NCBI RefSeq assembly: GCF_012911875.1
Contig: NZ_JAAXKZ010000001.1
Location: 91,277-155,276, forward strand
From: Pseudonocardia bannensis
Lineage (GTDB): Bacteria; Actinomycetota; Actinomycetes; Mycobacteriales; Pseudonocardiaceae
DNA length: 64,000 nucleotides
Reading direction: 5' to 3'
In this document: positions 41,265-54,167 of the stretch, one piece after another
Layout: each line of letters opens with the position of its first letter
How positions within the stretch are numbered: position 1 is the stretch's first letter
Notes under the pieces: generated by a model
The model's database searches: none
What the model was told of the DNA's origin: nothing
The model's input: only the letters and a program-made list of their open reading frames with translations
Position numbers and translations under genes: made by a program

Positions 41265-43295
41265 TCAGGCCGGATGGACGTCGAAGATGTGCTTCCAGCC
41301 CTCACGGCTGGTCAGCGACTCCTGCGCAGCGCGGTAGCGCCGGCGCAGCTCCGGCCACGCTCGCGCGATCTCCCGGTGCAGCGCCACCGACTCCTTGATC
41401 ATGGCGCGGAACAGCTCCGGGTCACGCCGGCGGAACGTGACACCGCGGCCGTCGGGCGTCGAGACCGTCGCGGAGTCGAGCTGGGCCAGCACGAACCACT
41501 GCGCGTTGCGGGAGGGGACGTTGCGCTGCGGGACGGTCCGGTGCACCGGCGCCGGCGTCTTCAGGTTGCGCAGCACCCCGCGCGCGAGACCGAGGCCCAC
41601 CTTGACCTTGCCGACCGGCGGCTCGGGGAAGACCTGCGAGGCGAGCGCGTCGAGTTCGGACAGCGGGACCTGGGTGGCCGAGTTGAGCGGGCGGCCGTCG
41701 TCGTACTCCGCGCGCTTGGCCCGGATCTCGCCGAGCACCACCGGCAGCTTCGGGAACAGGGCCTCGGGGCCGGTCAGGAAGTCGCGCAGCGCCATCGCCT
41801 GCAGCGCCACCGCCGAGTACTCCATCAGCATCAGGTGCCGAAGGGTGCGCTTGAACGTGTCCTTGAGCAGTGCCTTCGGGCTGTCCGGGCCGTGCAGCGC
41901 GGCGGCGACCAGCCGGTTGCGGTAGTGGAAGTAGGCCTGCCAGTCGCTGGTGTCGTCCTTCTCGATGAACGACATGTGCCAGATCGCGATGCCCGGCACG
42001 GTGGCCGTGCGGTAGCCGCGGGAACGGGCCCGCAGGCCGTACTCCGCGTCGTCCCACTTGATGAACAGCGGCAGCGGCAGACCGAGGTCCTCGGCGACCC
42101 GCCGCGGGATCAGGCACATCCACCAGGCGTTGTAGTCGACGTCGGTGCGGCTGTGCAACCAGGGGGTCTGGCGCAGCGTCTGGTCGGCGAGGTCGTGGTT
42201 GCCCTTGGTCTGCGGGGCGTCGCGCCAGATGAAGGCGTTGCGGTCGACGACCTCGCCCATCGAGTGCAGGTGCGAACGGGCCTGCAGGGACAGCATCTGG
42301 CCGCCGACGAGCATCGGCTCGCGGGAGAACCGGGAGAACGCGACGGCCCGCAGGATCGAGTCGGGCTCGAGCAGGATGTCGTCGTCCATGAACAGGATCT
42401 GCTCGCAGTCGGTGCTGCCCAGCGCCTCGTACATGACGCGGGCGTAGCCACCGGAGCCACCGAGGTTCGGCTGGTCGATGATCCGCAGCCGGTCCCCGAG
42501 CACGGCCGCCGCCTCGGCGTAGCCGGCCTGGTCGCGGACCTTCTGGTTGCCCTGATCCGGAATGATCACGGCGGTGACCGCGTCGAGGACCAGCGGGTCC
42601 TCACCGATCGCGGTCAGGGTGGCGACGCAGTCGGCGGGCCGGTTGAACGTCGGCATGCCGATCGTCACCGCAGCGCGACCGGGCGCGTTCGCGGGGGCGT
42701 ACCAGCCGCCGGAGTGCAGGGCCAGCTCGTCGGAGTCGGTGGTGAGGTCGAACCAGTACCAGCCACCGTCCTCGAACGGACGCAGGTCGAGCTCGATGTC
42801 GAGCTCGTGGCGGCCGGGGGTGGTCAGCACCTCGCCGCGCACGTAGATGTGCGAGCCGTCGGCCTTGGAGCGGTAGACGTCGACCCGGCCGGTGCCCTCC
42901 AGGGAGAGCTTCAGGTGCACCTCGGTGAGGGTCGACCAGCGCCGCCAGTACCCCGCCGCGAAGCCGTTGAAGTAGGCGCCGAAGGAGACCTCGCTCTGCT
43001 CCGGCAGCACGGCAGTGGTCCGGGACGTCGGGCGCAGCCGGCGGCCGGTGACGGCGGAGACCGTCAGGTTCAGCGACTTCGCCGTCGGCTCAGCCGGATC
43101 CGGCTCCACCGGGGCCAGCCGGGTACCGGAGCGTTCGTCCATGTACAGCGAGCGGACGCTCAACGGGTCGGCGGTGCGCGGCAGGATGACCCGCTGCAGC
43201 AGGCTCTCGGACCGGTGCGGGTCCGGGGGCGCCGCCTGGGAGCGCGGGGCCGGCTTCCGTCGACCGGTCTTCTGGATCGTGGCCGCGTCGGTCAT
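41265..43295 (-). CDS. glfT2: Galactofuranosyltransferase GlfT2
   Basis: Bifunctional galactan polymerase of 676 residues, homologous to Rv3808c; adds alternating beta-1,5 and beta-1,6 Galf from UDP-Galf. It has the N-terminal beta domain (FNGFAAGYWRRWSTLTEVHLKL), ITIGMPTFNRPADCVATL-like GT-A start, NLGGSGGYARVMYEA, the metal site FMDDDILLEPD near residue 301, YNAWWMCLIP, FIKWDDAEYGLRARSRGY and DWQAYFHYRNR. A basic tail of about 40 residues precedes the domain. It starts 9 bases after the glf stop, the same pairing as in mycobacteria, so this copy is the likely orthologue. Confidence 0.94.
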   Translation of the reverse strand: MTDAATIQKTGRRKPAPRSQAAPPDPHRSESLLQRVILPRTADPLSVRSLYMDERSGTRLAPVEPDPAEPTAKSLNLTVSAVTGRRLRPTSRTTAVLPEQSEVSFGAYFNGFAAGYWRRWSTLTEVHLKLSLEGTGRVDVYRSKADGSHIYVRGEVLTTPGRHELDIELDLRPFEDGGWYWFDLTTDSDELALHSGGWYAPANAPGRAAVTIGMPTFNRPADCVATLTAIGEDPLVLDAVTAVIIPDQGNQKVRDQAGYAEAAAVLGDRLRIIDQPNLGGSGGYARVMYEALGSTDCEQILFMDDDILLEPDSILRAVAFSRFSREPMLVGGQMLSLQARSHLHSMGEVVDRNAFIWRDAPQTKGNHDLADQTLRQTPWLHSRTDVDYNAWWMCLIPRRVAEDLGLPLPLFIKWDDAEYGLRARSRGYRTATVPGIAIWHMSFIEKDDTSDWQAYFHYRNRLVAAALHGPDSPKALLKDTFKRTLRHLMLMEYSAVALQAMALRDFLTGPEALFPKLPVVLGEIRAKRAEYDDGRPLNSATQVPLSELDALASQVFPEPPVGKVKVGLGLARGVLRNLKTPAPVHRTVPQRNVPSRNAQWFVLAQLDSATVSTPDGRGVTFRRRDPELFRAMIKESVALHREIARAWPELRRRYRAAQESLTSREGWKHIFDVHPA

Positions 43296-43304
43296 CAGCT
43301 GGAG

Positions 43305-46638
<3,334 letters not shown>

Positions 46639-46796
46639 CCACCTAAGCGGCTGCCGCCGTCGGGCCAAGGGTAAGCATCAGGGCGCGTACGATACATGGA
46701 CCGTTCAGATATTCCATCACTATCCCCGATAGTCAACCCGGACGAGATGCAGCGCCGACTGCACGGGCCGCACGTACAGCCAGCCGAGTCGAGTCA

Positions 46797-47640
46797 GTCG
46801 TAGGCCGGCGGCCAGTCCCGGGCCGGGACCGTCGCGAGCTCGCCCGTGATGCCCTCGGGCAGGGTGAACCCAGCCGAGTACGGTAGCGGCCGGCCGACCA
46901 GCCGGTACAGCAGCTCGTGGGTGCACCCGGCCGTGGCGGCCCGGATGAGGATCTTCCGCCCGGGCCGGCCGCCGGCCCGGTGCCCGGGCAGCTGCCGCAG
47001 CGCCTCGCTCAGCACGGTGATGTGGTCGGCGGCGGTGGTGCCGGCGTTGCCCGGGCGCAGCAGCACCGACAACGGTTCCCCGCTGCCGCCCGGCCCGTGG
47101 CCAACGACGGTCCACAGCGGGTGACGGCCGAACCGCGCCTCAACGTTGGGGCGGCGCCCTCCTTCTCGCTGTGCGCGGTCACCAGGGTGGCGTCCACGTC
47201 GATGACCAGCGGCGGTCCGCGCTCACGCCGTGGTCCGGGCTGTGCTGCCCGGCCCGTGCCCACGCCCGAGACGGGCGACGGCCCGGGCGGAGGCGATGGC
47301 GCGCAGCGCCGCGGTGGCACGCTCGGCGAGCCGGTCGAGGGTGCGGGACAGCGTCGGAGCCGACGCAACCGGGCCGTAGACGCCGGGCTCGGCGCGCAGC
47401 AACGCAATGTCGGCCAGGCAGTCCCCACCCAGTCCGAGGGCCACCGCCCGGTCGAGCACGATCGTGGCGGGGTCGTGCACCGCGTTCGCGCGCCGCCACG
47501 GCGCGAGCGCGGTCCACAATGCCAGCCCGCCGGACAGGGCCCGGTCCAGCCCGGCCGCCCGGACCGTCTCGGTGAGCAGCAGCCCACCAGCCAGAGACAC
47601 GGCCCTCGACCCGGCTGCGTCCGCGGCCGGGCACGGGGAG
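46797..47640 (-). pseudogene. Decayed IS1380-family transposase
   Basis: Remnant of an IS1380-type DDE transposase in at least three frames on the reverse strand. From upstream: GGLLLTETVRAAGLDRALS and HDPATIVLDRAVALGLGGDCLADIALLR to about 47223; then VIDVDATLVTAHSEKEGAAPT near 47180-47120, which carries the catalytic Asp; then LLRPGNAGTTAADHITVLSEAL and ILIRAATAGCTHELLYRLVGR to 46794. Two frameshifts break the frame, and the C-terminal third with the last catalytic residue is missing. No intact terminal repeats were identified. It marks past mobile-element activity inside the polysaccharide island. Confidence 0.85.
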
Positions 47641-48023
47641 AACCCACTACCCCTGCTCACCTGGAAGGTGCTCCTGATCTCGCACGGACACGGGCCTCGA
47701 CAACCCACATCCTTGCTGCTCAGAAGCACCTTTGAGCGTTCAACACGCCCTCGCGCGACCCGCCCGTGAAAGCGCCGGGTTAGCCCCTGATCGGTACCCA
47801 CCCGCACCGACCGAGCCGGTCGGCGAGCAGGGCGCCAGTGCGGCCACGTTGCGCACATGGCTCGATGCCATGCCGTCCCTCCGCCTACCTGCTCGACGTC
47901 GTGCTGGCCAGCTTGGTCGCCGGGCTGCTTGCTGTCGCTGCCCTTGCTTGGCGCCGCCCTCGCAGACGCACTAGCTACAGCGAAGCACCCAAGATCAAGA
48001 AGCGGCAGCAGCTCACCTCGGCA
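47641..48023. other. Gap between the transposase remnant and the GT2 gene
   Basis: About 380 bases without a convincing gene. It contains an imperfect inverted repeat (AAGGTGCTCCTGA near 47665 and its near-complement ending about 47733), which may be an old insertion-sequence end or a hairpin. The rest looks like degenerate coding sequence that I cannot assign. Confidence 0.5.
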
Positions 48024-49121
48024 CTATACGAACCGTCGAGCAACCTGCCAGTACGTACGGACCATCATGTTCGCGAGCCAGGTCAGGGCGGGCGAGCCCA
48101 CCACCTGTCTGTCCAGGTCCGGTGTCAGCAGGGCCATCCACACCGTCGATGGTTCAGTCCGTTGAGCTTGGACCTCACGCCGCCGCGCCCGCAGGTGCGC
48201 CCGGTGCTTCCACAGCCACCACCAGCCACGGAACTTGTGCCGCCCCCACCCGCCGATCACGGCATGTCCCGCCAGCAGCAGTTCCACCACGAGCAACAAC
48301 GGTCCCAGGACAATGAGCGCGCGTGTGCTCCAGAGGGTGGCCACCATCATCAGGCGGTTGCGCTCAAGCAGATACATCTTGGTGGCGTTCCGCGAGAACT
48401 CGTAATGATGCAGGGCGATGGCCGTGGGAACGCAGCGGGCGGCCCATCCCCGCTGCCAGGAGCGCAGGCTCAGTTCCGTGTCCTCGACGTAGGCGAAGTA
48501 CTCGGCATCGAAACCACCGAGGGCAGTCCATACAGAACGACGCACCACGACACATGCGCCGCTGGCGGCAGTGACGTCAAAGGACGAGGAGCGGCTCTCG
48601 CGGGTGTACAGCCCGCCCGCCCACGAGAGACCGACGATGTGAACGGGGTTGCCAGCGCTGTTGATCAGCTCCGGAGAGTCCGCGATGCGGACACTGGCCA
48701 TCACCGGGCCGATATCCGGCCTGGAAGCCTCGGAGACAAGCTGTCTCAGCGTGTCCGGGCACAGAACACAGTCCGAGTTGACCAGTGCCACGAACTCGGT
48801 GGACAAGGCCCCGACACCGAGGTTGCAGCCACCTGCAAAGCCCAGATTCCTCCCTGGCCGCAGTAGCCGGAACCGGCCGTGATCGGGCACCGCGGCGAGA
48901 TCCTCGGGACGGCAGCCGTTGTCGACCACGACCAATTCGACCCGCACGCCGGTTGACGCGAGGATCGAGTCGACGCAGGTGGCAAGCCAGGGTTCGTTCT
49001 GCCACGCCAGAACCACAACGCCGACGATCGCCGGCGCGGAGACGGCTTCAGCGGCCGCGGCCACCTCCGCGGAGACGTGGAAGCGCGGGGGCCCGCCTTC
49101 AGGAGAAGCGATGATGATCAC
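48024..49121 (-). CDS. Glycosyltransferase family 2 (WbbL/rhamnosyltransferase-like)
   Basis: GT-A enzyme of 365 residues. Seen are VGVVVLAWQNEPWLATCVDSILAS, VVVDNG, RNLGFAGGCNLGV, the donor site NSDCVLCPDTL, and the acceptor or catalytic YVEDTELSLRSWQRGW. A C-terminal amphipathic or membrane segment follows (WSTRALIVLGPLLLVVELLLAG). This layout matches WbbL-type rhamnosyl or related transferases acting on lipid-linked intermediates; the sugar is not known. GTG 49121 has GAGAAA upstream. It is divergent from the flippase gene, with which it probably works. Confidence 0.85.
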   Translation of the reverse strand: MIIIASPEGGPPRFHVSAEVAAAAEAVSAPAIVGVVVLAWQNEPWLATCVDSILASTGVRVELVVVDNGCRPEDLAAVPDHGRFRLLRPGRNLGFAGGCNLGVGALSTEFVALVNSDCVLCPDTLRQLVSEASRPDIGPVMASVRIADSPELINSAGNPVHIVGLSWAGGLYTRESRSSSFDVTAASGACVVVRRSVWTALGGFDAEYFAYVEDTELSLRSWQRGWAARCVPTAIALHHYEFSRNATKMYLLERNRLMMVATLWSTRALIVLGPLLLVVELLLAGHAVIGGWGRHKFRGWWWLWKHRAHLRARRREVQAQRTEPSTVWMALLTPDLDRQVVGSPALTWLANMMVRTYWQVARRFV

Positions 49122-49353
49122 CGGCGTTTCTCGCGGCGGTCCACGGCCGCTTGGCCATCCCGGGGCAAACCCGGGCTGAGTGCCGTTCGGGGCCGAGGCC
49201 GAACACGAGCACGTTGACGACGACCAGCACGGCGCGGAGCCTATCCGGACGAGCCTCCCGAGTTTCGACGCCCCTCGGTCCCCGCCGGAACAGCGACGAG
49301 CCGGGCGCAGGAGCGCTTGAGCGTCCGGGCCCGACCTGTCGACATGCGTCCCG

Positions 49354-49359
49354 TACTGT
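49354..49359 (+). promoter_or_regulatory. -10 box (TACTGT) for the flippase gene
   Basis: TANNNT hexamer 7 bases before the GTG at 49367; leaderless arrangement. Confidence 0.45.
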
Positions 49360-49366
49360 TTGCCGG

Positions 49367-50653
49367 GTGGCGAGGGCGGCGCAGATCCGCAGGCAGCTCT
49401 CCGGGGCCGCAACGGTCAGCGGTGGCCTGGCGCTGCTCGGGCTGGCTGCCTACGCCTTCCTCGCCCTTGCCGGGCACGCACTGGCGCCCCACGACTACGC
49501 GGCCGTTGCGTCCCTGTACTTCCTGACAGCCATTGTGGGTCCTGGGCTCTTCGTTGCGGTGGAGCAGGAGGCCAACCGCGAGGTCAGCAGCCGCATCGCG
49601 GCCGGCTCCGGTACCGCGCCGGTCATGAAGGCCGCGTGGCTCGTCAGCGCGGGCCTCGCCGTACTGGTCATGCTCGTCCTGCTGGTCCTCTCACCGGTCC
49701 TCGTCAGAGAGGTCTTCGGCGGATCGTGGCCGCTACTGGTGGCCGCTGTCGTGTCCGTCGGCGGAGCAGCTGCGGTCTACGTCCTGCGGGGAGCGTTCGC
49801 CGGACAGCGCCGTTACGGCTGGTACTCCGCAACCCTGGCTGCGGAGGGACTGGCACGTCTCGTTCCCTGTGTTGCGCTGGTCCTCATGGGGATCGCCGAC
49901 CCCACGACCTTCGGCTACGTCTTCGCACTCGGGACAGCCGTCGCCGCGGCGGCAACAGTCGCCGGCGGCCGTGTGGGCGCCCCGGGACCCGCCGTCAGCC
50001 GATCCGGCATGGCTCGCGGCGTTGGCCTTCTCGCGTGCGCATCCGGGTTGACCTTGCTTGTCGCCAACCTCGCTCCGGTCGTGGTGACCTCGCGGCTCAC
50101 GGATGACCCTCGGGTCGCAGCAAGCTTCGCCTCGCTGTTCATCCTGGCCAGGACACCGCTGTTTCTCTTCGCGCCGGTGCAGGCCCTGCTACTCCCGCGG
50201 TTGGTAGGTGCAGCGGCGATCGGTGATGCAGGCACCGTCCGTCGGCAGGTAGGAACGGTGCTCGCCGCCGTAGCTGCCGTCGGACTCCCTGGAACCGTGT
50301 TCGCAGCGCTCCTCGGCCCCTGGGCGGCCCGAGTCTTCTTCGACGCTCCAACCGACCTGTCGATGGTCCTAGCCGGCCTGCTCGGGCTGAGCACGGCGGC
50401 GATGATGGCTGCTCAGGTGCTGCAGTCGGCCCTGGTGGCGCTTCGTGTCCACCGGATGACGACCGTTGCGTGGATCATCGGCACCCTGATCTTCGTGACG
50501 CTGCTGTTCATGCCCATCGACCCGGTGGTTGCAGCGGTCGTCGCACAGTTGGTGGCACCGTTCGTCGTCGTCAGCATCATGGCGGTCGCGATGCACCGGG
50601 CTCTGCGGACGCTCACCAGCGACACCGAGGTCCCCGCCTCAGCATCTTCCTGA
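49367..50653 (+). CDS. Wzx-like polysaccharide flippase (MOP superfamily)
   Basis: Polytopic membrane protein of 428 residues with about twelve to fourteen helices and the layout of polysaccharide flippases: LSGAATVSGGLALLGLAAYAFLAL, ALAPHDYAAVASLYFL, AAVYVLRGAFAGQRRYGWYSATLAAEGLARL and ASLFILARTPLFLFAPVQALLLPRL. Such proteins move lipid-linked glycans across the membrane. It lies between a GT2 gene and the DUF2142 gene, a typical surface-glycan setting. GTG 49367 was chosen because of the -10 box; the frame upstream is open but rich in Arg/Pro. Confidence 0.78.
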   Translation: MARAAQIRRQLSGAATVSGGLALLGLAAYAFLALAGHALAPHDYAAVASLYFLTAIVGPGLFVAVEQEANREVSSRIAAGSGTAPVMKAAWLVSAGLAVLVMLVLLVLSPVLVREVFGGSWPLLVAAVVSVGGAAAVYVLRGAFAGQRRYGWYSATLAAEGLARLVPCVALVLMGIADPTTFGYVFALGTAVAAAATVAGGRVGAPGPAVSRSGMARGVGLLACASGLTLLVANLAPVVVTSRLTDDPRVAASFASLFILARTPLFLFAPVQALLLPRLVGAAAIGDAGTVRRQVGTVLAAVAAVGLPGTVFAALLGPWAARVFFDAPTDLSMVLAGLLGLSTAAMMAAQVLQSALVALRVHRMTTVAWIIGTLIFVTLLFMPIDPVVAAVVAQLVAPFVVVSIMAVAMHRALRTLTSDTEVPASASS

Positions 50654-50666
50654 CGAGGGAGACGTC

Positions 50667-52259
50667 CTAGGCGGTGGACACGGTCGGACTGCCGTCACCC
50701 GCGATGGCCGATTCCGGCCGGGTGAGAGCTTTCCCATCGACCCGGCCGTTCGTTTCCGACTCGGCGCTCGGAGATGTCATCACTTCGGCAGCCGGACGCA
50801 CCGACACGATCCATACGAGCGCCCCAACGATGAGCAGCCCAAGGATCTGCGCAACGATCGGCGTCGCGGACCCGACGATCGGGTGCCAATCTCCAAGCCG
50901 CGGATCGAGGCTGGTGATGCCGCGCTCGCCGACCTCCGGTAGCCCCCGCTGCCACCGCGCCATCGTGTAGAGCAGACAGATGAGGTGGATCGGCAGGAGC
51001 AGTAGGGCCGTGAGTCTGACGATGGTCCGAGCGTAGGGAGCGGCTACAGCTCGCTCTTCCAGCACGAAGGCAGCGAAGAGCACAACTCCGGCGAGCATCG
51101 GCAGGACGTAGCGACCCTGCGTGATGAACCCGGTCTCGTTCGCGAAGCGGACCTCCATGTAAGCCGGTACGAGCACGCCACCGCCCAGCAGCAAGAGCAT
51201 GCGCCAGCGGTCGATTCGGCGAGCGACGACCAGGCTCGCGAGCAACAGGGCACCCGCGGCGAGCTGCCAGGTCAGGTAGAAGACCCCAGACATACGGGTG
51301 TCCAGCCAGCCCGTCACTCCGATCATCTGGTCGAGGTAACCGCGCCAGTTCTCGGCCTCGATCATCCAGGCCTGGGAAGCTGTCAGAATCCTCCCCCCGG
51401 TGTAGTCACCGAGGTCGGTCGTGTTCATGGCCAGGATCCAGACGACGGCGCTGAGGCCGGCCGCGCCGATCCCGATCACCCAGGGCCAGGTGGCCTTGCG
51501 GCTGAGGAGCGGTCGGAGGTTCTGGCTGCGCCACGGCACCAGGAACGCAATGAATCCCACGGCGAGCCAGAGCAAACTGCTGGCTCGGAGCACGGCGAGC
51601 GCAAGACCGCTCAGCCCCGCGAGCCACAACAACCCCGTCGTCGCGCCTTTGGTCCGACCGACGAGCAGCGGGATCAGCGCTGTGAAGAACGCAACTCCGG
51701 CCGCCATTTCCATACCGTTCGGGTTGATGGCGCTCGCCATGTACGTCGCCATGGGCGTGACGGCAACCAGCAGACCAGCCAGCATCAGCCGATGCCGGGA
51801 GCACCGGACGATGCTGACCAACGCACCAGCGAGCAGCGCTGCAGAGAGAGCTCCGCTGAGGAGCCTTGCGATGAGAAGCCCCGACCAACCGGGCCACCAC
51901 TTCAGTGGCAAGCCGACCACGGCGTAGTACGCCGGGTAGTAGCGCCCGGCGCCACTCGGCGCCACCACCGGCGTCGCGTCCGCGCTCGGCGGCTCCGCGC
52001 AGGCCGCGGACTTCATCGGATCGAAGGCCCAGCAGTTGGCCCTCACAAGGCCAGCGGGAACCGTTTGGAAGGCCCCGGTTCCCCGTTTGGCGTCGGCCTC
52101 CGGAGGAGCCACCTCTCCGGAGACCACACCCACTGCCCGCACCACGTGGTCGAACTCGTCCGGCGAGCCGTCGTACGGCGCGGCGAGCGACCAGCTGGCG
52201 ATCATGAGAAAGAACCCCATGAAGGCCGTGATCCACAACTTGGACGAGCTGAGTCGCAC
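50667..52259 (-). CDS. DUF2142 family membrane protein
   Basis: Membrane protein of 530 residues, about eleven helices. The DUF2142 pattern is seen: first helix, then SLAAPYDGSPDEFDHVVRAVGVVSGEV, GRYYPAYYAVVGLPLKWW, MATYMASAINPNGMEMA, and GRYVLPMLAGVVL near the C-terminus. These proteins resemble GT-C enzymes; some sit in surface-glycan clusters, but the reaction is unknown. GTG 52259 follows AGAGG; upstream in-frame starts up to 52565 would overlap the divergent GtrA gene. It converges on the flippase gene with 13 bases between the stops. Confidence 0.82.
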   Translation of the reverse strand: MRLSSSKLWITAFMGFFLMIASWSLAAPYDGSPDEFDHVVRAVGVVSGEVAPPEADAKRGTGAFQTVPAGLVRANCWAFDPMKSAACAEPPSADATPVVAPSGAGRYYPAYYAVVGLPLKWWPGWSGLLIARLLSGALSAALLAGALVSIVRCSRHRLMLAGLLVAVTPMATYMASAINPNGMEMAAGVAFFTALIPLLVGRTKGATTGLLWLAGLSGLALAVLRASSLLWLAVGFIAFLVPWRSQNLRPLLSRKATWPWVIGIGAAGLSAVVWILAMNTTDLGDYTGGRILTASQAWMIEAENWRGYLDQMIGVTGWLDTRMSGVFYLTWQLAAGALLLASLVVARRIDRWRMLLLLGGGVLVPAYMEVRFANETGFITQGRYVLPMLAGVVLFAAFVLEERAVAAPYARTIVRLTALLLLPIHLICLLYTMARWQRGLPEVGERGITSLDPRLGDWHPIVGSATPIVAQILGLLIVGALVWIVSVRPAAEVMTSPSAESETNGRVDGKALTRPESAIAGDGSPTVSTA

Positions 52260-52448
52260 GAGGCCTCTGATTCTGGTTCGGCGGCACCATCCGGAATGCG
52301 CCCGAGAGCCTACAGTCGGCTTCCCTGCGCGGTGCACCACAGACCTGATGTCCACACTCCGGCTCTTTCCCCTACCCTGCGTCAGGAGGCCCTGGATCCC
52401 CTGGCGTCCGACCAGAACCGGAGATCGGTCCGTTCGAGGGGCAGCTGC

Positions 52449-52850
52449 GTGGTATCTCGTCTCACGACGACGGTAGGTCGTGTCAGCCGGCACAGCGGGG
52501 TTCGGTTCCTCGTTGTCGGCGGGCTCAGCGTGGCCATCGACGCCGGCTCGCTGTTCGTGCTGCATGGCGTGCTCGGGCTATGGCTTCCACTCGCGACGGC
52601 GATGGCATTTCTCATCGCGTTCGGGGTGAACTTCGGCCTCAACCGGATCTGGACATTCCAGGCCACTGGCGCGGCCGGGATGCACCTGCTGCGCTACGTC
52701 TCCCTGGTAGCGGCCAACCTCGGGATGACCGTCGTGCTCGTCCAGGGTCTGACCTGGTTGGGGCTTCCGTATCTGATCTCGAAGCTCTGCACGACCGCTG
52801 TCCTCGCAGTCGTCAACTACGTCGTGTCGAAGAAGTGGGTCTTCAAGTGA
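52449..52850 (+). CDS. GtrA family membrane protein
   Basis: Four-helix GtrA protein of 133 residues (VRFLVVGGLSVAIDAGSLFVLHG, AFLIAFGVNFGLNRIWTF, NYVVSKKWVFK). GtrA proteins are thought to flip polyprenyl-phosphate sugars or assist such glycosyltransferases. GTG 52449 has GAGGGG 7 bases upstream, so it is translated with a leader, unlike the gtrA copy beside the DprE genes. It is a separate paralogue from that copy. Its stop overlaps the start of the acyltransferase by 4 bases (GTGA). Confidence 0.88.
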   Translation: MVSRLTTTVGRVSRHSGVRFLVVGGLSVAIDAGSLFVLHGVLGLWLPLATAMAFLIAFGVNFGLNRIWTFQATGAAGMHLLRYVSLVAANLGMTVVLVQGLTWLGLPYLISKLCTTAVLAVVNYVVSKKWVFK

Positions 52851-54115
52851 CCGCCGCCACCGGACCGTCGGGCCCGGCGAAGGGCGCGGTCCCACTGGCG
52901 GCATCCCGGGCTGTACCGCTGTCCGATGCCTTCTCCGGAAGATCGAACAGTTTCGGCATCCTGCGATGGACCTTGGCGACACTCGTCATCGTCGGGCACG
53001 CATACCCGCTCGGAGGCTTCAGCGGCGGCACCGACCCGCTCTTTGACTGGAGCGGCGGCCAGGAGTCGTGCGGCGGGCTCGCGGTTGCCGGGTTCTTCAT
53101 CATCAGCGGCTTCCTCATCACCCGAAGCTGGGCAAGCTCGGGGTCGGTCATGCGCTTCATGTGGCACCGGTTCCTGCGGATCTTCCCAGCGTTCTGGGTC
53201 TGTCTCGTCCTCACCGCGTTCGCGTTCGCGCCACTGGCGTGGTGGCGCGAACGAGGCACACTCGCCGGCTTCCTGACGGAGCCGGCGCGAAACGCCGTCG
53301 GGTACATCACGCAAAACTTCTGGCTCTCGATCAATCAGTACGAGATCGGTGATCTGCTCAGCAGTACCCCGTACGGCTCAGGTAGGCCCGGAGCGTGGAA
53401 CGGCTCACTCTGGACGCTGAGCTACGAATTCGGCTGCTACCTGGTGATCGCGCTGCTGGGGGCGGTTGGGCTACTCAACGGGCACCGGGCGATCGTGACC
53501 GCCCTGGCAAGTCTGATGTACCTCGTCACATTGTCAGCTCAGATCGATCCCGGCCTCGCGGCCCGCCTGGTTCCCCTCTTCTCCGACACCTGGTTCGGCC
53601 GGTTCCTGTTCCTCTTCCTGCTGGGATCGATGTTCGCCCTCTACGCAGATCGGATCCAGGTCGACGACAGGTTGGGGGCTTTGGCCCTCGTTGCGACCGC
53701 CGTCTCCCTACACGGCGGCGGCTGGATCGCGGTGGGGTATCCCGCGTTGGCATACATGCTGATCTGGCTCGCCGTCCGGCTTCCGTTCTCCGCCTTCGAC
53801 CGCCCTGGCGACTTCTCCTATGGGACCTACATCTACGCATTTCCGATTCAGATGCTGCTCGCCGAATTCGGTGTCCAGCGCCTCGGTCTCGCCGCCTACA
53901 TGCTGCTCGGTATCGCTATCACCGCAGCTTTCGCAGTACTCAGCTGGCACGTGGTGGAGAAGCGTGCGTTGAGACTTAAGCGGTGGACACCTCAGCGTCC
54001 GAGATGGCGGAGCCGCGCTGCCGAGCCGGATTCCTTGAGCAGCAGAGCGCGTCCGACACCGGAATCGCCCGCGACAGCGCCGGAGACGGTGCGCGACTCC
54101 CCGCAGTCGAACTGA
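52847..54115 (+). CDS. Acyltransferase 3 family membrane protein
   Basis: O-acyltransferase of 422 residues with about ten helices. Seen are NSFGILRWTLATLVIVGHAYPLGG with the catalytic His, GGLAVAGFFIISGFLITRSW, the Arg of RFLRIFPAFWV, NGSLWTLSYEFGCYLVIALLG and a last segment SWHVVEKRALRLKRW, followed by a disordered tail. Relatives acetylate surface sugars. It is translationally coupled to the GtrA gene, so the two probably modify the same lipid-linked glycan (inference). Confidence 0.88.
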   Translation: MTAATGPSGPAKGAVPLAASRAVPLSDAFSGRSNSFGILRWTLATLVIVGHAYPLGGFSGGTDPLFDWSGGQESCGGLAVAGFFIISGFLITRSWASSGSVMRFMWHRFLRIFPAFWVCLVLTAFAFAPLAWWRERGTLAGFLTEPARNAVGYITQNFWLSINQYEIGDLLSSTPYGSGRPGAWNGSLWTLSYEFGCYLVIALLGAVGLLNGHRAIVTALASLMYLVTLSAQIDPGLAARLVPLFSDTWFGRFLFLFLLGSMFALYADRIQVDDRLGALALVATAVSLHGGGWIAVGYPALAYMLIWLAVRLPFSAFDRPGDFSYGTYIYAFPIQMLLAEFGVQRLGLAAYMLLGIAITAAFAVLSWHVVEKRALRLKRWTPQRPRWRSRAAEPDSLSSRARPTPESPATAPETVRDSPQSN

Positions 54116-54167
54116 AGAACTATCTGGACCCCATCTCCGGGTTGCCCCGGTCCGCCACACGCGGGCT

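Noticed and set aside
47732..47974. Possible small forward gene beside the transposase remnant
   Set aside because: No motif or ribosome site; it lies in sequence that looks degenerate.
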